From JBHIEE01 sp046760445 (GTDB lineage: Bacteria; Acidobacteriota; Aminicenantia; JdFR-78): DNA of 10,374 nt. Shown here in pieces: positions 5,869-10,374 of the stretch. Under the pieces are notes generated by a model, which was not told where the DNA came from, searched no databases, and saw only the letters and a program-made list of their open reading frames with translations. How positions within the stretch are numbered: the stretch's first letter is position 1; each line of letters begins with the position of its first letter. Position numbers and translations under genes: made by a program. The DNA is taken from positions 1 to 10,374 of the forward strand of contig JBHIEE010000100.1 in assembly GCA_046760445.1 (NCBI GenBank), read 5' to 3'.

Positions 5869-8751
5869 TTAGGTACTCAGAATACTCAGAAATATCTTTC
5901 TTATATCTTTTGTCTTATTCCTAAAATCTCTCAATAAAAACCTGTCACCTCTTTCAGCTGAGTATCTTAAACTATAAGCTAATTCTTGGAGAATGTTTTC
6001 TTCATCTGGAATATAGTCTAATGCTCGATCAGAGATTAATCTTAGTTTGTGATCCAAGGATTTAAGGAAAAAATAGCCCTTTATCAAAACTTCTCTTTCT
6101 CTTTTATTTAATAATCTTCTTTTTTCCAATTGATGAAATAAAGATAAAACATTGTAGTCTTTTTCCAATTTTAAATGACCGCTGAAAATTAAATAATCTA
6201 AAAGAAAATATATATCCATCAATCCTCCTGGCCCATTTCTAAAATCATATTCTCGCTCCACTTTATCTTCTATCTTCTTTCTCATTTCCCAAATCTTCGA
6301 AGCAAACTCTCTTTCATCAATTTCCATTAAAACTGTTCTTTTTATTTCTTCTATTATCTCTTGCCCAAATTTCTCTTCTCCGGCTATAAAGCGGGCTTTT
6401 AAAAAAGCTTGCTTTTCCCAAAGTGCTGCTTCAGTGCTGAAATAATAGCGAAGATAATCAGCAGTTTGGACAAGTTCACCTTCTCTACCCAAAGGTCTTA
6501 ATCTCAAGTCAACAGGATATAAAAATCCTTCCTGAGTATAATTAGAAAGAAAATCTACTATTTTTTCAGCTAATTTCTTAATCAGACGAGCAGGAATTTT
6601 ATCTGATTGAAAAACAAAAAATAAATCTAAATCTGAATGAAAATCCAATTCTTTAATGCCCAGATTACCTAAGCCTATCACCGAAAATGTTGCATCTTTT
6701 TCATTATTGAATACTTCTTCTAATGCTGCCATATAAGAAATCTTAACCATTGTTTCAGCTAATTGACTAATTTTATCCAGAACAGAGAAAATATCTAATT
6801 GTCCTCTGATCTCCTGCCAACCTAATTTCAAGAACTCTCTCTGTTGAAGTATTCTGGCGAGATTCATTTTTTCTGAAAAAGCAGACTTAGAAAAGATCTT
6901 TTCCTCCAACAAATCCCAATAACTATCAGGAATATTTTCCTCTACAATGGAAGGAACATCAGAACAAAGTTTAATAGCTAATCGAGAGAGAAAATCACTT
7001 TGGGCTAATAATCGGAGAAAAGGAGGAATAAAGGATTTATTTTGAAAAAAGGCAGCAATTTTTTTGGAGGAAATGAACTCCAGAAAATTCTCTAAATTTT
7101 TGAATCCTCTTTGAGGATTTACAAAACTATATAGAGATGAATTTATTTGAGAAAATAATTCTTTTGCATCTCTTAATGCAATTTTTTTTCGAAAAATACT
7201 ATAAACTCTCTTTCCCTCAAAAACTTCCTTTACTTTTTCCTCTTTTAAAGGAACTAAGTGAGATTGAGAAAATTCAAAAAAGAATTGATCGTATAAATTT
7301 CTCACTCCCGTTCTTATTTGTTGTAAGTGGCTTAAAAACTCATCTGAAGAAGGAAAACCCATTTTCTTACTTAATAAAACTAATTCTTCCTTTTCTGTAG
7401 GAAGTGAATGAGTCTGAAGATTCTGAAAAATCTGAAGCTGGTGTTCTAATTTCCTGAGAAAAGTATATGCTTGGGAAAGAAAATTATAATCCTCAACACT
7501 GAGATATCCTTTATCATAGAGCTTACTTATCGATAATAAAGAATTTTTATCTCTAACCCATGGATCCTCTTGCCCATAATATAACTGTAGAGCCTGCACT
7601 AAAAACTCTATTTCCCTTATCCCTCCATAACCTAATTTTATATCAAGGGAAGATGTACCTTGCCGGGTCAACTTCCAATCAATTTTATCTTTGACATTTT
7701 TTATTTCAGAGAAGATTCGAGGCTCTCTTGTTCCATCATAAATGAAAGGTTCTACTTTAGTTAAGAACTCTTTTCCTAAATTTCTATCTCCAGCAGAAAC
7801 TCTGGCTTTGATTAAAGACTGCCTTTCCCATAAAGAAGCCCAGTTTTTATAGTAACTTACTGCTTCTTCCAAGGAAGAGGCAATCTCTCCTTGACTTCCT
7901 TCAGGTCTCAGTCTTAAGTCAATTCGATACAATTGTCCTTCTTCTGTTAGGGAGGAAACTATTTCCACTGTGTGACTTGCTAATTTTAAAAAATACTCAC
8001 GATTACTGATAATGGATGTAGATATTATTTCTTTTCCTGAAGTTTGTCCTTCTGCCCTATAGATAAATAGAAGATCTATGTCAGAAGAATAATTTAACTC
8101 TTCCCCGCCCAATTTACCCAGACTCAAAACAGTAAATTCTGCCTTTTCTAATCTTCCTTTTTCATCCAAGAATTGAGGGAAGCCATATTTTTTCCTTAGG
8201 ATTTGATCTGAATAAAACAGGGCGTTTTCAATTAATATGTCAGCCAAGTTGCTCAATTCCAAGGTAATCTCAGCTAAAGTTCCATAATTTAATAAATCTC
8301 TTAAAGCAATCCGAGTAAGCTCTCTTTTTTTAAATTCATTTAACAAAAGAGAATAATCTTGAGAAAAGCGGGCAAAGAGATATTGAGAAAACTCTTCTCT
8401 CAAGTCCTCCTTGGGTTTAACCTGAGTTAAATCTTGTTCTTTAAGCCAGAGCAATTTTTCTTCTGAATTTCTTAGAATTTCAAAGAAATATAAGCTATGA
8501 GAAAATAAAACTATAAGTTTAGATAAAAAAGGAGGATCAGAGAAAATTTCTTGAATAAAAAATTCTGAGTCTATGGAGGAGCTTAATTTTTCTAAACTAT
8601 TTAAAGCTAAATCAGGATCCGGAGAAGAAGAAAGCTGCTCTTTTAAAAAGGATAAATATTTTTCGTTTTGATTAGAAAGACAGGCTAGTTTATTCCAATT
8701 CTTCTGGGCTAATCTTGAATCAGAAAACAACTTCTTAGGTAAATTTGTCAT
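5869..8751 (-). CDS. glnE: Glutamine synthetase adenylyltransferase / deadenylylase
   Basis: A 960-residue protein, close to the usual GlnE length of about 945, with two nucleotidyltransferase halves. In the family the N-terminal half removes AMP from glutamine synthetase and the C-terminal half adds it, under control of PII and glutamine. The N-terminal half is canonical: LGKLGGEELNYSSDIDL (metal-binding D224 and D226), RIDLRLRPEG (276-285) and GGIREIEF (376-383). The C-terminal half keeps SDLDL (D707, D709) and PVDLRLRPLG (746-755) but reads GLGNLGIKEL (693-702) where GxGKLGGxEL is normal, and PGGLMDIYF (841-849) where GGxxDIEF is normal. It is the second gene after glnA, 80 bases downstream on the same strand. 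There is no Shine-Dalgarno site before ATG 8751, only an AT-rich run, so translation is probably weak. The alternative that the C-terminal half is inactive is discussed as a finding. Confidence 0.95.
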   Translation of the reverse strand: MTNLPKKLFSDSRLAQKNWNKLACLSNQNEKYLSFLKEQLSSSPDPDLALNSLEKLSSSIDSEFFIQEIFSDPPFLSKLIVLFSHSLYFFEILRNSEEKLLWLKEQDLTQVKPKEDLREEFSQYLFARFSQDYSLLLNEFKKRELTRIALRDLLNYGTLAEITLELSNLADILIENALFYSDQILRKKYGFPQFLDEKGRLEKAEFTVLSLGKLGGEELNYSSDIDLLFIYRAEGQTSGKEIISTSIISNREYFLKLASHTVEIVSSLTEEGQLYRIDLRLRPEGSQGEIASSLEEAVSYYKNWASLWERQSLIKARVSAGDRNLGKEFLTKVEPFIYDGTREPRIFSEIKNVKDKIDWKLTRQGTSSLDIKLGYGGIREIEFLVQALQLYYGQEDPWVRDKNSLLSISKLYDKGYLSVEDYNFLSQAYTFLRKLEHQLQIFQNLQTHSLPTEKEELVLLSKKMGFPSSDEFLSHLQQIRTGVRNLYDQFFFEFSQSHLVPLKEEKVKEVFEGKRVYSIFRKKIALRDAKELFSQINSSLYSFVNPQRGFKNLENFLEFISSKKIAAFFQNKSFIPPFLRLLAQSDFLSRLAIKLCSDVPSIVEENIPDSYWDLLEEKIFSKSAFSEKMNLARILQQREFLKLGWQEIRGQLDIFSVLDKISQLAETMVKISYMAALEEVFNNEKDATFSVIGLGNLGIKELDFHSDLDLFFVFQSDKIPARLIKKLAEKIVDFLSNYTQEGFLYPVDLRLRPLGREGELVQTADYLRYYFSTEAALWEKQAFLKARFIAGEEKFGQEIIEEIKRTVLMEIDEREFASKIWEMRKKIEDKVEREYDFRNGPGGLMDIYFLLDYLIFSGHLKLEKDYNVLSLFHQLEKRRLLNKREREVLIKGYFFLKSLDHKLRLISDRALDYIPDEENILQELAYSLRYSAERGDRFLLRDFRNKTKDIRKIFLSILST

Positions 8752-8771
8752 TTTTAAAAAACATGAGGCAT

Positions 8772-8819
8772 GAAGCCAGAAGCCAGAAAAAATCCTTCTT
8801 CTTTCCAGCTTCTTGCTTC
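8772..8819. repeat. Imperfect hairpin with tandem GAAGCCA units between glnA and glnE
   Basis: Two GAAGCCA units (8772-8778, 8779-8785) form the left arm. The right arm at 8802-8819 contains GCTTC and AGCTTCT and pairs with it: 5 base pairs, one mismatch, 6 pairs, two mismatches, then about 4 pairs, with a loop of about 12 bases. On the glnA transcript the structure lies just after the stop codon, and a run of six U lies in and beside the loop rather than cleanly after the stem, so it is a poor classical terminator. It could attenuate glnE expression, protect the glnA 3' end, or be a copy of a dispersed repeat. Confidence 0.45.
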
Positions 8820-8831
8820 TAATTTATTTGT

Positions 8832-10241
8832 TTATATATCAAAATATAAAATGAATTCGTAAGGATGAGGTCTGAGTTTGAGTTCAATTACTTCCTTTCT
8901 TTTCAATTCAATCCACATTTTAATCACATCTTCAGTAAAAACATCACCTTTGAGCAAAAACCTATAATCTCTCTCCAAGGCATCTAGAGCCTCCTCTAAG
9001 CTACCAGGGAGCTTGGGAACATCTTTCAATTCTTCTGGCTCCATATCATAGATGTCCTTATCCAAAGGAGGACCAGGCTCTGTTTTATTTTCAATTCCAT
9101 CCAGACCAGCCATAAGCATAGCCGAAAAAGCTAAGTATGGATTGGCTGTCGGATCGGGTGGCCGATATTCTATTCTCTTCTGGCGAGGCTTAGGCGAATA
9201 CATTGGAATCCTAATAGCTGCACTCCTATTCCTTCTGGAGTAAGCTAAATTGACTGGTGCTTCAAAACCAGGAACCAGTCTTTTATAAGAATTGGTAGTT
9301 GGAGAAGCAAAAGCAGCAATGGCTGGTGCATGTTTAAGTAAACCACCTATATAATAGAGAGCCAGTTCACTTAAACCTGCATACTTATTTCCGGCAAATA
9401 AAGGTTTCCCGTTTTTCCAAAGGCTTTGATGGGTATGCATTCCTGAACCATTATCACCATAAATAGGCTTGGGCATGAAAGTGACCGTCAAATCATAGCT
9501 TCGGGAAACATTTTTAACAATATACTTATATATCATTAAAGCATCACTACTTTTAACCAAGGTATTATATTTCATATCAATCTCCATCTGCCCAGCAGTG
9601 GCTACTTCATGATGGTGAGCTTCCACTGAGATACCGCATTGTTCAAGCATCTTTACGATCTCATTTCTAATGTCGAAAAATTCATCCCCTGGAGGAGTGA
9701 TGAGATATCCTTCTTTGAGCTTAATTTTATAACCAAGATTAGGGTTTTCTTCCCGTCCGGCATTCCAGAACCCCTCATCTGAATCCAAGTAATAAAACCC
9801 ATAATTTTCAGCAGTGTCAAAAGTAACATCATTAAGCATAAAAAATTCTGCTTCTGGCCCAAAATAAGCTCCATCAGCAATGCCAGTGTATTTGAGATAT
9901 TTTTCTGCTTTTCGGGCAATGTTCCTAGGATCTCGAGAGAAAGGCTGTTTGGTAATCGGATCATAAATATTGCCAATAATATTTAAAGTAGGAATAGTGG
10001 CGAAAGGATCAACAAAGGCCGTATCAGGGTCAGGAATGATCAGCATGTCACTTTCGTGAATCTGAGTCCATCCTTTTATCGAAGAGCCATCAAAGCCAAA
10101 TCCATCTTCAAAAACCTCTTCTGTTAATTCGTGAAGAGGATAGGAACAATGTTGCCATGAGCCCAAGAAATCCATAAATTTTAAATCCACTATTTCAATA
10201 TCATTTTCTTCAGCCAATTTAATAACCTCCTTTGGTTCCAT
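8832..10241 (-). CDS. glnA: Glutamine synthetase, class I (GSI-beta type, adenylylatable)
   Basis: A complete 469-residue enzyme that makes glutamine from glutamate, ammonia and ATP in the cytoplasm, normally as a dodecamer. Active-site features are in place: FDGSSI with D51, GPEAEFF (E130, E132), VEAHHHEVATAGQ, NGSGMHTHQS (H269), R321, the GFEAP flap glutamate E327, NRSAAIRIP (R339, R344) and EYRPPD (R360). Numbering is within one residue of the enteric enzyme. The adenylylation loop reads KDIYDMEPEE, placing Tyr398 where the modified tyrosine sits, which agrees with glnE lying directly downstream. AAAGGAGG stands five bases before ATG 10241, so the start is secure. A sigma-70-type promoter lies about 30 bases upstream. 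No sigma-54 (GG/GC) element is seen in the 133 bases available. Confidence 0.97.
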   Translation of the reverse strand: MEPKEVIKLAEENDIEIVDLKFMDFLGSWQHCSYPLHELTEEVFEDGFGFDGSSIKGWTQIHESDMLIIPDPDTAFVDPFATIPTLNIIGNIYDPITKQPFSRDPRNIARKAEKYLKYTGIADGAYFGPEAEFFMLNDVTFDTAENYGFYYLDSDEGFWNAGREENPNLGYKIKLKEGYLITPPGDEFFDIRNEIVKMLEQCGISVEAHHHEVATAGQMEIDMKYNTLVKSSDALMIYKYIVKNVSRSYDLTVTFMPKPIYGDNGSGMHTHQSLWKNGKPLFAGNKYAGLSELALYYIGGLLKHAPAIAAFASPTTNSYKRLVPGFEAPVNLAYSRRNRSAAIRIPMYSPKPRQKRIEYRPPDPTANPYLAFSAMLMAGLDGIENKTEPGPPLDKDIYDMEPEELKDVPKLPGSLEEALDALERDYRFLLKGDVFTEDVIKMWIELKRKEVIELKLRPHPYEFILYFDI

Positions 10242-10272
10242 TGATTCCTCCTTTACTAATCAATTTAATTTT

Positions 10273-10300
10273 ATGATACTTTAACGTTTGAATAAGTCAA
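10273..10300 (-). promoter_or_regulatory. Putative sigma-70-type promoter of glnA
   Basis: Read leftward, TTGACT (10300-10295), a 16-base spacer and TATCAT (10278-10273) each match consensus at five of six bases. Transcription would start near 10266, giving a 5' leader of about 25 bases that contains the AAAGGAGG ribosome site. The remaining bases to 10374 show no complete gene. Confidence 0.55.
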
Positions 10301-10374
10301 GAGAAAGTTAATCAGAAATTTCCTCCCGAAAAATTTAACATTTCAAAATAGTAATATCAATTCTCTACTGAAAT

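Noticed and set aside
10343..10372. Short leftward frame ending in TGA at the right edge, possibly the tail of an upstream gene
   Set aside because: Only nine codons are visible and the peptide is unrecognisable, so it cannot be supported.

Overview
The window comes from an AT-rich bacterial chromosome (GC roughly 35-40 % by eye). It carries housekeeping and signalling genes, with no phage genes, transposase, tRNA, rRNA or CRISPR array that I can see. A proteobacterial-style GlnE beside a class I-beta type glutamine synthetase, an exported DUF5667-like protein, strong AGGAGG ribosome sites and a low-GC background suggest an uncultivated Gram-negative lineage (Omnitrophota, Aerophobota or similar). 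That placement is inference and weak.

Layout. Bases 1-67 (+) are the last codons of alanine racemase (alr). Bases 68-240 (-) hold a small reading frame that looks broken by one frameshift. Bases 252-5244 are a three-gene leftward cluster, read in the order FIST-domain protein (5244-4063), large GAF-GAF-GAF-PAS hybrid histidine kinase (4012-926), and small exported DUF5667-like protein with a very basic tail (857-252). Gaps between these genes are 47-70 bases, so one transcript from a promoter near 5351-5379 is plausible. Going rightward from a divergent promoter is a small DUF2007 gene (5504-5764), whose best promoter would give an almost leaderless mRNA. A compact, highly structured palindromic element (5780-5819) separates it from glnE, which converges on it. 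Bases 10241-5869 are a leftward nitrogen pair: glnA (glutamine synthetase) then glnE (its adenylyltransferase/deadenylylase), separated by an imperfect hairpin with GAAGCCA repeats. glnA has a good sigma-70-type promoter at 10273-10300.

How the genes work together. GlnA makes glutamine and keeps the tyrosine (Tyr398) that GlnE adenylylates, so the pair forms a classical covalent control loop. The GlnE C-terminal (adenylylating) half has departures in two normally conserved motifs, while the N-terminal (deadenylylating) half is canonical. FIST, the kinase and the exported protein may form a sensory pathway: FIST as ligand binder, the kinase as integrator of several small-molecule or redox inputs, and an envelope protein of unknown function made from the same transcript. 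This last scheme is inferred from gene order only.
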